DNA of 12,293 nucleotides from Deltaproteobacteria bacterium (lineage in GTDB: Bacteria; Desulfobacterota; Binatia; Bin18): the NCBI GenBank assembly GCA_016200595.1, contig JACQEL010000907.1, positions 1 through 12,293 of the forward strand, in the 5' to 3' direction. The notes below the pieces were generated by a model. That model did not search any database. It was not told where the DNA came from and saw only the letters and a program-made list of their open reading frames with translations. The translations under genes were made by a program, and so were the position numbers. Of this stretch, positions 1 to 6,696 are shown in pieces. Each line of letters begins with the position of its first letter. Position 1 is the stretch's first letter.

Positions 1-1
1 G

Positions 2-403
2 AAGGTCGATACAGCTGGCTTTTATCTAGTGACGTTCCCTGATGTTCCCGAGGCCGGGACCGATGCTAACACCCGGGAAGAAGCGTTGCGCGAAGCTGTC
101 GACGCGCTGATCGCAGGGCTGGGCGGGTACGTGTACGCGCGCCGGCCAATCCCGAAGCCCTCGAAAGCAAGACCAGGGCAGATAATGCTCACCTTACCGA
201 CTCTGGTCACAGCCAAGCTCGCGCTGTATGAGGCGATGCGTAAGGCTGGCCTCAGCAATAGTGAGTTGGGGCGCCGCCTCGGGATCAGCGAAGGGGCAGT
301 CCGGCGACTGTTGGACTTGGATCATCGCTCCCACATTAGCCAGGTCGAAGCTGGGCTGCAGGTCCTTGGGCATCGGTTGGTGGTAGACGTGCAGGCAGCA
401 TAA
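2..403 (+). CDS. hicB: HicB-family type II antitoxin, 5' end outside the window
   Basis: The reading frame is already open at base 2, and the GTG at 29 has no ribosome binding site, so the true start lies upstream. The visible 133 residues begin inside the HicB fold: GFYLVTFPDVPEAGTDANTR followed by an EEAL helix matches the family pattern GxYxVxFPDLPGxxTxGxTxEEAL, and the IPKPS segment closes the domain. A C-terminal helix-turn-helix follows (AGLSNSELGRRLGISEGAVR), which in HicB proteins binds the promoter of their own operon. HicB normally neutralises HicA, a small mRNA-cleaving toxin encoded just before it; that position is outside the window, and no HicA follows downstream. The family call is strong. 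Whether the toxin partner exists cannot be seen. Confidence 0.9.
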   Translation, partial: KVDTAGFYLVTFPDVPEAGTDANTREEALREAVDALIAGLGGYVYARRPIPKPSKARPGQIMLTLPTLVTAKLALYEAMRKAGLSNSELGRRLGISEGAVRRLLDLDHRSHISQVEAGLQVLGHRLVVDVQAA

Positions 404-735
404 CTGGGAGTTGCCGCTTCTGCCCCGGCCAGACCGGAGATCTCACCCGTTTCATCCCAAAGCACCAGCCGCTCGGCAAAAAGAAAAATTTTGCCGGCAA
501 ACTCTTCGACGGATTCTTTCGCCGTGTGTTCTCGTCCTTGTCTGACACAACCGCCCGGAGAGGACAGATGTAGGTTCAAATTACTGAGCGGTCTGAAGTC
601 AGGAAAAAATCACAAAAAGCAAGGATTTTTCCCTTGACGCCGCGTGCGGTACATCGGTAGAGTGTCCTCTTGGCGGGGAGATCCAGCATCCGGCAATTCC
701 TGAGCTTCGTGGATGGGGGGCTGTAAGGTGGTCAT
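404..735. other. Intergenic region without a convincing gene
   Basis: No plus-strand gene is supported here. On the minus strand, about 405-560 reads as a plausible protein segment (VEEFAGKIFLFAERLVLWDE), but it runs on into the reverse of the hicB 3' end without a sensible end, so at best it is a relic. At 602-634 an AT-rich hairpin (GGAAAAAATC / GATTTTTCC, 12-nt loop) is followed by TTGACG at 634-639, a possible -35 box with no good -10. CCGC and GCGG at 641-650 form a short inverted repeat. Confidence 0.5.
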
Positions 736-756
736 GTAGGGTGGGCAGTGCCCACC
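736..756. repeat. GTAGGGTGGG-type palindrome, copy 1
   Basis: GGTGGGCA and TGCCCACC are perfect inverted arms of 8 bp separated by a single G (740-756), preceded by GTAG. The core GTAGGGTGGG is the same as in the perfect palindrome at 4114-4139, so the two look like members of one dispersed, REP-like family. The longest open frame over the kelch gene would start at a GTG inside this element (748), which argues against that start. No transposase lies nearby. Confidence 0.65.
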
Positions 757-960
757 TTGCGCAAAAAAAGACGCAACCTGCGCTTGGCAGAAAGGAAGAG
801 AGGGGCTATGCGATCCATCGGTTGGATCAACAGCGCTCGGGTATTGGCCCTCATCCTGAGCTTTACCCCATCCTCCTGCGCGCTGCAGAAGAATAGCGCT
901 CTTAGAAAAGACGACGCTGTTATCCCTCCACATAACTGGATCGACGGTGGGTGGCTATGG

Positions 961-2478
961 ATGTTCATTTCGAATCTTGTCATTGCCTTCTACAAGAGAA
1001 AGACCTCTATCGTTCCTCTCCTTTGCTCTTGCCATCAGCATAAGCCAAAAAGTTTCTTACTAGATTTTTTCATTATACTGGTCTTCTTCAGTTTCTGCCT
1101 ATCATCTTTTCCGGCTCAAGCTCAGACTCCGGCGTGGCAGCAACTCACTCCAGCAGGGGGGCCACCGGGGGTACGGCTTGAGCACAGTGCGGTGTACGAT
1201 GGGCAGGGGAACAAACTCATTGTGTATGCGGGAGAGCTAGGCTGTTGTTATGATGACGTGTGGGTGCTCGCGAACGCCAACGGGGTAGGTGGGACACCAG
1301 CTTGGACGAAGCTTGACCCTGTGGGGACAAAGCCGCTAGGATGGAATAGTCACACGGCCGTCTATGATGCCGCCAGTAACCGTATGATCGTGTTTGGCGG
1401 GAGTACTAATATTGTTGGCGATCTCAACGACGTGTGGGTGTTGAGCCATGCCAATGGAGACGGTGGACCACCAGGGTGGAGCCAACTGAGTCCGGTGGGC
1501 GGGCCACCGGCTGCGCGGGCTGAGCACACGGCGGTCTATGACGACGTAACCAACCGTATGATCGTGTTTGGGGGGTATGCAAGCGGGACGCTGCTCAACG
1601 ACGTGTGGGTGTTGAGCAATGCCGATGGGGTGAGTGGAACGCCGACGTGGAGCCAGTTGACCACTGTGGGAGGCCCGCCCCCAGCTCGCTATGAGCACAC
1701 GGCGGTCTACGATCCGGCAGCGAACCGCATGATTGTGTATGGAGGCTTTACTGGAGGTACTCCTGGGATCACTGACGGACTCTCCGATGTGTGGATTTTA
1801 GAGAATGCTAATGGAGTGGGTGGGACGCCGCCTTGGCGGGCTCCAACGTTGGGTGGGACGCCGCCGCCGGGCGGGCATTACGACCATACGGCGGTCTACG
1901 ATACGGTGAGTGATACGCTGCTGGTGTTTGGGTCGTATCAGCCCTCCCCGCATAACCGGACCTGGAAGTTGAGCAACGTCAGTGGGCTAGGGGGTGCCAG
2001 TCCGGTGTGGGCAGAGGTGGTGCCCAATGAGCCGCTACCAACACCACGCCAGGGACATGTAGCGGGGTATGACCGCAGCACGGATCGGATGATTGTGTTT
2101 GGCGGGTTCGATGGGAGTAATACTTACCTCAACGACACCTGGGTGCTGACCGATGTAAGGATTAGTGTCCGGCGAGCCATTATCATCGACATCGATGGGC
2201 TACGCGCGGATATACTGCGGAACGCCCTTCAGCATCCCAAGCAATATCCCGGGATCGCTGCGCTTTTCGGCTCTCGGGCCCGGATCTACACTAATGCGTG
2301 GACGATTTTCCCCTCTGTGACCTTAGCCGGCCATGCCTCGATCTTTGTCGGTGCCTACCCCGGAAAGCATGGAATCGTGGGGAACCAATGGTTCGATCGG
2401 ACATTCAATGCGGACCACCAGATTCCCAACCCCTATCCTTGTGATGGCAAATCAAGTTCCTCCCAATCCCAACTTTAA
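961..2478 (+). CDS. Secreted kelch-repeat protein fused to the N-terminal part of a type I phosphodiesterase domain; frameshifted
   Basis: With the ATG at 961 the protein has 505 residues. A hydrophobic segment (FFIILVFFSFCLSSFPAQAQ) ends in an AQA signal-peptidase-type site near residue 54, so the product is probably exported. The in-frame ATG at 808 has a better ribosome binding site (AAGAGAGGGG) but would leave about 105 residues before the cleavage site; GTG 748 lies in a repeat. Six kelch units follow, each with HTAVYD, NRMIVFGG and LNDVWVL, giving a six-bladed propeller. After the last blade the sequence turns into the start of an alkaline-phosphatase-superfamily (type I phosphodiesterase/nucleotide pyrophosphatase) domain: IIIDIDGLRAD with the metal-binding Asp, FPSVTLAGHAS with the nucleophile Thr, then YPGKHGIVGNQWFD. 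The frame then runs into an unrelated tail and stop. The rest of the domain continues in another frame from about 2444. Confidence 0.75.
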   Translation: MFISNLVIAFYKRKTSIVPLLCSCHQHKPKSFLLDFFIILVFFSFCLSSFPAQAQTPAWQQLTPAGGPPGVRLEHSAVYDGQGNKLIVYAGELGCCYDDVWVLANANGVGGTPAWTKLDPVGTKPLGWNSHTAVYDAASNRMIVFGGSTNIVGDLNDVWVLSHANGDGGPPGWSQLSPVGGPPAARAEHTAVYDDVTNRMIVFGGYASGTLLNDVWVLSNADGVSGTPTWSQLTTVGGPPPARYEHTAVYDPAANRMIVYGGFTGGTPGITDGLSDVWILENANGVGGTPPWRAPTLGGTPPPGGHYDHTAVYDTVSDTLLVFGSYQPSPHNRTWKLSNVSGLGGASPVWAEVVPNEPLPTPRQGHVAGYDRSTDRMIVFGGFDGSNTYLNDTWVLTDVRISVRRAIIIDIDGLRADILRNALQHPKQYPGIAALFGSRARIYTNAWTIFPSVTLAGHASIFVGAYPGKHGIVGNQWFDRTFNADHQIPNPYPCDGKSSSSQSQL

Positions 2479-3118
2479 CATTATGGACAGCGTCGCGAAG
2501 GTTTTGGCGAAGACCTTCTGCGGTGAACCACAACCGAAGTGTGATCCAGATCCTCGAAATCGAAATGTCGTCCTGACTGTAAACGGTGGGATGGCTCACC
2601 TCTATGTTCGTAACGGGGAGGAGGGCAAGACTTGGGCTAACACTCCTAGATACGAGGAAGATATGAAGCCAACTCTTCAGGCGTTGTTAACAGATGCCCA
2701 GCTTTCCCAGGTGGTTGACTCAGTGCTGTTCCGACGGAATAAACCTGGCTCCGGATACAGACGGATGACCTTGGTAGAGGGACAGTTACAGCCACTTGCT
2801 CCAAGAGATTCTGGATATGATAAGCGGAGGAATAAACTCATCCAGAAACTGGATTCGATCCGTAGCGGGGATATCCTGATCGTACTGAAGAACGGCTATT
2901 ACTTCGATAAACCCAAGGAATATCCTGGTAATCATGGCGGCTTGGCAATTACCGATCTTCGAATCTCACTGGTCTTGGCCGGTCCTGGGATTCAACCAGA
3001 AGAAATTGATCCGACTCCGGTAAGCAACACTCAGGTGGTGGCGACTGTTTATAAATTCCTCACCGGACGTGATCTCCCGCAGGGTACAGCGGAACCACCT
3101 CTTCCCGGTCTGCCTTAG
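2444..3118 (+). pseudogene. C-terminal part of the broken phosphodiesterase domain
   Basis: This frame is +1 relative to the kelch gene and has no ribosome binding site of its own near 2444; an in-frame ATG at 2333 lies inside the out-of-frame upstream gene. It carries the C-terminal hallmarks of the phosphodiesterase family: NVVLTVNGGMAHLYVRN, SGDILIVLKNGYYF, then NHGGLAITDLRISLVLAGPG with the late metal-binding His. The central segment with the Asp/His pair and the SDHG motif is absent: only about 60 codons separate NQWFD from NGGMAH, where intact relatives as I recall them have well over 100. A frameshift alone cannot explain this, so an internal deletion is inferred. The product would lack metal ligands and should be catalytically dead. 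Confidence 0.75.
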
Positions 3119-3234
3119 GGAAGGACTGGTGGGTGGTGACCGGGCCAGCGACCGCGCAGGCAAAGATTCGGGTGCGGAGTGTCAGCGATCCGACGGTCAA
3201 AGATCTCAGCAACAAGCCCTTCACCATTCAGTAG
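3118..3234 (+). pseudogene. Remnant of the C-terminal end of another secreted protein
   Basis: The frame reads WWVVTGPATAQAKIRVRSVS, continues with SDPTVKDLSNKPFTIQ, and ends at a TAG. This resembles the last beta-rich repeat of large secreted bacterial proteins, where a stretch ending 'AKIRV...NFTI' closes the chain. There is no start codon or ribosome binding site, and it begins right after the stop of the phosphodiesterase fragment in a different frame. It is best read as debris of a third gene or as the original tail of the fused protein. The family is not identified. Confidence 0.5.
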
Positions 3235-3360
3235 TTAGCGCTCAGGCAGATTTCTCTTGCATACTGTACATCTCGTTCTTCGACTTCGCTCACGCTACGC
3301 TGCTCATGAACAAATCTGTCGTACGCACAGCGCACGCTACTTCGCTGAAGGTGAGCAAAT

Positions 3361-3489
3361 ATGCCAGACACGACACCTGTGGAGTGTCTATCTTTCACAC
3401 GAAAAGATAATCGTAAGCTGTTCGAGCGCCTTGAAGGAGAAGAGGAACACAGGTACCTTTTTCAAAAAGAAAAGAGTCTTCTCTTGTGA
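3361..3489 (+). CDS. 42-residue protein, first gene of a three-gene operon
   Basis: ATG 3361 is preceded by GAAGGTGAG at a good distance for a ribosome binding site, and an in-frame stop at 3352 fixes the 5' limit. The 42-residue product is hydrophilic and highly charged (KDNRKLFERLEGEEEHRYLF), with no membrane segment and no family I recognise. Its TGA overlaps the GTG start of the next gene (GTGA, a 4-nt overlap), the usual sign of translational coupling. It could be a small antitoxin-like or accessory protein, or a leader peptide. It is too short for function to be inferred from sequence alone. Confidence 0.6.
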   Translation: MPDTTPVECLSFTRKDNRKLFERLEGEEEHRYLFQKEKSLLL

Positions 3490-3800
3490 ACGAGAAAACC
3501 TTCATCCGTTGGCTGGGGTCCGAAGATCGATCACGGCAAGTCGTGGTCCTTGATGAGGGTAAGATAGTCAGGTTTGTTGTGCAGTATGAGACTTTTCTTG
3601 CAGGGAAATGGGTTCCTGTAGTGCGGTACGATACTGCTCACGGATTTGCCCATAAGGACATTCTCTCTCCAAGTGGAGAAACCGAAAAGAAAGTTACCGT
3701 GCCCTATAGCTATAACGAAGCGCTTACCAATGCTGAGGTAGACGTAAAGCTCAATTGGCACCGCTATAGAGAAGAGTTTCTTCAGAAGGTCAAAGGGTAG
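3486..3800 (+). CDS. Small DUF7718-like protein
   Basis: The 104-residue product has an N-terminal part of beta character (VVVLDEGKIVRFVVQYETFL) and the distinctive segment GKWVPVVRYDTAHGFAHKDI, then a C-terminal helix (NEALTNAEVDVKLNWHRYRE). From memory this matches the uncharacterised DUF7718 family, which shares the RYDTAHGFAH motif; the label should be checked. The GTG start has no strong ribosome binding site of its own and overlaps the stop of the preceding 42-aa gene, so it is probably translated by coupling. The His and Asp residues of the motif are conserved enough to suggest a binding or catalytic site, but no activity is known to me. The next gene follows after 3 nt. Confidence 0.8.
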   Translation: MNEKTFIRWLGSEDRSRQVVVLDEGKIVRFVVQYETFLAGKWVPVVRYDTAHGFAHKDILSPSGETEKKVTVPYSYNEALTNAEVDVKLNWHRYREEFLQKVKG

Positions 3801-3803
3801 ACT

Positions 3804-4088
3804 ATGGATGAGCAAGAATTCTTCAGTAAGAACGTCACTCTGTCCACAGAATTCAACAAGTATCTGGTCGAGCATCCAGAGTTTGTCGAGCAGATTCCTG
3901 AAGAAGCGGTAGTGGTTCTTCTCCCCGAGGATGATCCTGAGTTATGCCAGGAGAACTTGCGGCTAGTGGACCAAAACAGAAAAATTGACGATGTACCAAA
4001 CCGCCCAGTGGTTCATGTCAGGATCGAACGCCTTGCTCCTCCTCCGCCTTCCCGCCTGGTCAATCCCACGGTGGAGATGATCCGCTAG
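3804..4088 (+). CDS. Small DUF5647-like protein
   Basis: The product has 94 residues. It starts 3 nt after the previous stop, with AAAGGG just upstream. The pattern EFFSKNVTLSTEFNKYLVEH, then PEFVEQIPEEAVVVLLPEDD, with a final VVHVRIERL strand and a SRLVNP tail, agrees with my memory of family DUF5647, small proteins of unknown function scattered through bacteria and often beside other tiny genes. It is acidic in the middle and has no signal peptide or membrane segment. The compact arrangement with the DUF7718-like gene resembles a toxin-antitoxin or other two-protein module, but neither half carries a recognised toxin fold. The operon ends at the palindrome 25 nt downstream. Confidence 0.8.
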   Translation: MDEQEFFSKNVTLSTEFNKYLVEHPEFVEQIPEEAVVVLLPEDDPELCQENLRLVDQNRKIDDVPNRPVVHVRIERLAPPPPSRLVNPTVEMIR

Positions 4089-4113
4089 CTGTCTCCACCG
4101 GAAACGAAGCAGA

Positions 4114-4139
4114 GTAGGGTGGGTCGCGACCCACCCTAC
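4114..4139. repeat. Perfect 26-bp palindrome between convergent genes (GTAGGGTGGG family, copy 2)
   Basis: The left half GTAGGGTGGGTCG is the exact reverse complement of the right half, with no mismatch. It sits in the 55-nt gap between the ends of two convergent genes. Transcribed from either side it would form a very stable GC-rich hairpin, but no U-tract follows on either strand, so it is not a classical intrinsic terminator. It may block read-through, stabilise 3' ends, or be a REP-like repeat inserted in a neutral spot. It shares its core with the element at 736-756. Confidence 0.75.
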
Positions 4140-4143
4140 GAGA

Positions 4144-4878
4144 CTATGAGTTGCGCTCTGACATGTGGATTTGTGGAGACGCGGAGGATACGGCAGCCGG
4201 AGCCAACTGCCGGCTCAGTTCAGCTAAGCTAGTCTCGACCTGCTCGAGACGTTTGAGGATCTCTTGCTGCGGATCGTGAGACAGATACCCGTGCTCGACC
4301 AGGGTGATGAAAATGCGCGCTACCTCGTCAACCGATAGTGACCCCTCAGGTTGGTACCATTGATAAAGCCAATTACACATTCCCAGGAGCGCGAACGAGA
4401 CTAACTTGGCAGGGAGCGGAGCCAGGTGTCCAGCCTCGACACCTTCATGGATCACGCCCTCGATCAGTTCGTCATACACCCGACGTTCGGTTCGGGCTCG
4501 CCGTGCCATCTCAGGAGGCAGATTGCCTTCCTCGCTAAAGAACACCGAGAGGAAATTGCGGTGATCGGCCATCAAACGGATCTGATGACGGATGATTTGC
4601 CGTAGTTTTTCTTCTGGGGGCACATCCTGGGTGCAGATCTGTTGCAAGCCACGCTGAAAGATGGCAATGGAACGCTCGAACACGCGGATCAGCAGTTCTT
4701 CCTTGCTCGGGCAGTATCGGTACAAGGTTACCCGGTAAATGCCCAGTCGCTCGGCAACCGCCTCTAGGGTGGTGGCGCGGTATCCCTGTTCACCAAAGCA
4801 AGCAGCCGCGGCCTGCAAAATGGACTCTTCACGCAAAGTTTGTTTGCTGCCCCGTGCAGCGGTTTTCTTCCGTGCCAT
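4144..4878 (-). CDS. TetR/AcrR-family regulator, KstR2-like
   Basis: The product has 244 residues. The DNA-binding domain lies at residues 18-66: a helix ILQAAAACFGEQGYRATTLE, then VAERLGIYRVTLYRYCPSKE, the standard TetR turn and recognition helix. The ligand-binding part contains the LLGMCNWLYQWYQPEGSLS stretch typical of the KstR2-like C-terminal domain, whose characterised members sense acyl-CoA compounds and repress lipid or sterol catabolism genes; that ligand is only an inference here. A C-terminal extension at residues 204-244 includes a likely coiled coil (ILKRLEQVETSLAELSRQL). The gene is divergent from the helicase and convergent with the small-gene operon. No acyl-CoA genes are in view. 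An inverted repeat 29 nt upstream of the start is a possible self-operator. Confidence 0.9.
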   Translation of the reverse strand: MARKKTAARGSKQTLREESILQAAAACFGEQGYRATTLEAVAERLGIYRVTLYRYCPSKEELLIRVFERSIAIFQRGLQQICTQDVPPEEKLRQIIRHQIRLMADHRNFLSVFFSEEGNLPPEMARRARTERRVYDELIEGVIHEGVEAGHLAPLPAKLVSFALLGMCNWLYQWYQPEGSLSVDEVARIFITLVEHGYLSHDPQQEILKRLEQVETSLAELSRQLAPAAVSSASPQIHMSERNS

Positions 4879-4906
4879 GCTCTGCGCTTACTGGATTCGC
4901 CAAAAG

Positions 4907-4918
4907 CGTGCAAGCACG
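4907..4918. promoter_or_regulatory. Inverted repeat, possible TetR operator
   Basis: CGTGC and GCACG are perfect arms around AA, 29 nt upstream of the TetR-type start codon. Read on the regulator's strand the repeat contains TTGCAC, a fair -35 box, with a poor -10 (TAAGCG) 17 nt on. TetR proteins usually bind palindromes overlapping their own promoter. The arms are short, so chance is a real alternative. Confidence 0.3.
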
Positions 4919-5185
4919 TTGTCCGATTTATTTCACAGACTTTTCATCTTTGCCTCTAGTATTTGCCCCTCGTCTTCAGTTAGTATGGACCCCGACAGAA
5001 ACGACGAACCGCGAGCAGGCCTCTTTTCCCTCCCAAGACGCCCCGCTCAGAAGCGGGCCCTCTGGTTGCCCAGACCCGAGTCCCACGTTTCCCAGGTTCT
5101 TTTTCCTAACCCCGCACGTCCGGGCCAAGGCCCGCGTGTATAGCCAATTCGTGTATCTGGGCGGCACGGATGAGGAGACGATTGT
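4919..5185. other. Regulator-helicase divergent region with a leader hairpin
   Basis: No gene is seen here. The half nearest the regulator is AT-rich and could hold promoters for both directions, but no box pair is convincing. The half nearest the helicase is GC-rich with two hairpins: CCCGCT/AGCGGG with loop CAGA near 5042-5057, and CGGGCC-AA-GGCCCG at 5121-5134, extended outward by CACG/CGTG (5115-5138). Neither has a U-tract, so they more likely structure the helicase mRNA leader than end transcription. Confidence 0.4.
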
Positions 5186-6433
5186 TTGACGACATTTGCT
5201 GACCTCGGGCTCAGGCCCGAACTGCTGCGCGCGGTACAAGACGCGGAGTATGATACCCCCACCCCTATTCAGGCCCAGGCGATCCCGGTCGCCCTCCGAG
5301 GCACCGACCTGCTCGGCTGCGCGCAGACCGGAACTGGGAAGACCGCCGGATTTTTACTACCCATTCTGCAGCGGCTCGCTCAGGGAAAGCGGGGTCGCCT
5401 GCGCGCCCTGGTACTGACCCCAACCCGCGAACTGGCGGCGCAGATCGGCGAAAGCGCCCGCACCTATGGGAAATATCTGCCGGTGCGCTCGACCGTGGTC
5501 TTTGGCGGCGTCGGCCTGAGACCGCAAGAGGAACGGCTCCACCAAGGGGTAGATTTATTGATTGCTACTCCAGGCCGTCTGCTTGATCATCTGGAGCGCG
5601 GCAACCTGGAGTTTTCCGCCCTCGAAGTCCTGGTGCTCGATGAGGCGGACCGTATGCTGGATATGGGCTTTCTGCCTGATGTCCGCCGTATCCTGCGGAC
5701 GTTACCAACCGAGCGCCAAACGTTGTTGTTCTCGGCGACCATGCCACAGGAGATTGAGATTCTCGCCTACCAGACGCTGAAAACGCCTGTCGTCATCGAC
5801 GTCGGGCGCCGGGCCACCCCGGTGAGCACGGTCCGCCAGGTGATCTATCCGGTGGAACCGGACCAGAAGCGCGATTTGCTCTGCCACTTACTGAAACACG
5901 GGAATATGAAGCACGTGCTGGTGTTCACGCGCACCAAAGTACGGGCGGAGCGTTTAGCCCGGCATCTGGCCCAGATTGGCCGCCGGGTGGAAGCCTTGCA
6001 TGGCGACAAAAGTCAGGGCGCACGGACACAGGCACTCGACGGGTTTCGTAATGGCCGGGTCGAGGTGCTCGTGGCGACCGATATCGCCGCCCGCGGACTC
6101 GATGTGGAAGGGATCTCTCACGTAGTGAACTTCGACGTTCCCAACATCCCTGAGGATTATATCCATCGGATTGGCCGCACTGCGCGCGCTGAAGCCACCG
6201 GCGACGCAATCTCATTGGTGTCATCTGAAGAACTCGATTGTGTGCGTGCGATTGAACATCTTATCGGCATTACCATTCCGCGCCGTTTAGTCGTGGGCTT
6301 CGAACCCGGAGCTGAGACCGTGCGACGCTTTACCCAGCAGCCTGCCGTGTCCCGCGCGGCTCGAGTTGCCAGCGGCGCGATTCGGCACTTCGGCCCACGT
6401 AATCGTGGCAACCGGCACCGCGCCTGGGCGTGA
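5186..6433 (+). CDS. DEAD-box ATP-dependent RNA helicase, RhlE-like
   Basis: All helicase motifs are present in the 415 residues: Q motif (F4 and PTPIQ), AQTGTGKT at 46-53, PTRELA at 79-84, TPGR at 128-131, DEAD at 152-155, SAT at 183-185, VFTRT near 246-250, ATDIAARGLD at 297-306 and HRIGRTAR at 327-334. It should unwind short RNA duplexes using ATP in the cytoplasm. The short basic tail without an extra domain fits RhlE-type helicases, which act in ribosome assembly, mRNA decay and cold growth. The start is a TTG with GAGGAG 8 nt upstream; the nearby ATG at 5170 is out of frame and soon stops. The gene stands alone: a repeat-rich 263-nt gap separates it from cobU. Confidence 0.95.
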   Translation: MTTFADLGLRPELLRAVQDAEYDTPTPIQAQAIPVALRGTDLLGCAQTGTGKTAGFLLPILQRLAQGKRGRLRALVLTPTRELAAQIGESARTYGKYLPVRSTVVFGGVGLRPQEERLHQGVDLLIATPGRLLDHLERGNLEFSALEVLVLDEADRMLDMGFLPDVRRILRTLPTERQTLLFSATMPQEIEILAYQTLKTPVVIDVGRRATPVSTVRQVIYPVEPDQKRDLLCHLLKHGNMKHVLVFTRTKVRAERLARHLAQIGRRVEALHGDKSQGARTQALDGFRNGRVEVLVATDIAARGLDVEGISHVVNFDVPNIPEDYIHRIGRTARAEATGDAISLVSSEELDCVRAIEHLIGITIPRRLVVGFEPGAETVRRFTQQPAVSRAARVASGAIRHFGPRNRGNRHRAWA

Positions 6434-6683
6434 AGAGAGTGAAAAGTGAAGAATGAAGAATGGGTAACGACAGGGTGAAAGGCTGGCGGCCCTTTACTCC
6501 AGCCTCCGTTCGGCGTGGGTCTCCTGACCCCGCCGCAACCGCCGACCGCAGGTCTCCGATCCAGCCTGTGGCACGGTCAGGAGACCGGCCACAACTGAAT
6601 CTTGGGGAGCCTTCCCTATAGAAGCCTGCCGCTCTTTACTCCTCGCCTATAATTCTTCACTCTTAACCCTTAACTCTTCATTC
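6434..6683. repeat. Nested inverted repeat with heptamer-periodic arms
   Basis: The outer left arm (6434-6480) is purine-rich with 7-nt periodicity: AAGTGAA, GAATGAA, GAATGGG. The outer right arm (6634-6683) is its pyrimidine-rich counterpart; on the minus strand it reads GAATGAA, GAGTTAA, GGGTTAA, GAGTGAA. Inside lies a second inverted repeat: GGTCTCCTGACC (6518-6529, within GGGTCTCCTGACCC) and its exact complement GGTCAGGAGACC (6575-6586). A third partial copy, AGGTCTCC, is at 6550. The arrangement resembles cyanobacterial short tandemly repeated heptamer DNA or a miniature inverted-repeat element. There are no coding signals. Confidence 0.65.
6648..6653 (+). promoter_or_regulatory. Candidate -10 box for the cob operon
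   Basis: A perfect TATAAT sits 43 nt before the cobU start, inside the right heptamer arm. The -35 position 16 nt upstream (CTGCCG) is a weak match. A start near 6660 would give a leader of about 37 nt containing the GGGAGG ribosome binding site at 6687-6692. Confidence 0.35.
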
Positions 6684-6696
6684 GCAGGGAGGTTGT

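Noticed and set aside
322..579. Minus-strand small gene over the hicB 3' end
   Set aside because: A stretch reads like protein, but the frame has no good start signal and ends inside the reverse of hicB; kept only as a possible relic.
748..960. N-terminal extension of the kelch gene from GTG 748 or ATG 808
   Set aside because: GTG 748 lies inside a palindromic repeat, and both starts would put over 100 residues before the clear signal-peptide cleavage site. ATG 808 has a good ribosome binding site, so it remains a secondary option.
3278..3310. Repeat-like stretch CTTCGACTTCGCTCACGC
   Set aside because: It resembles intergenic repeats common in other genomes, but there is only one clear copy in the window, so nothing can be claimed.
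3069..3553. Overlapping plus-strand open frames between the secreted-protein debris and the DUF operon
   Set aside because: They have no ribosome binding sites, no domain character, and conflict with the 3118-3234 remnant and the 42-aa gene, which has a good binding site.
6470..6600. Complete cobalamin riboswitch upstream of cobU
   Set aside because: Only the 3' box resembles the consensus. The GGTG-AATCC and CCACTG core segments are not found at workable spacing.
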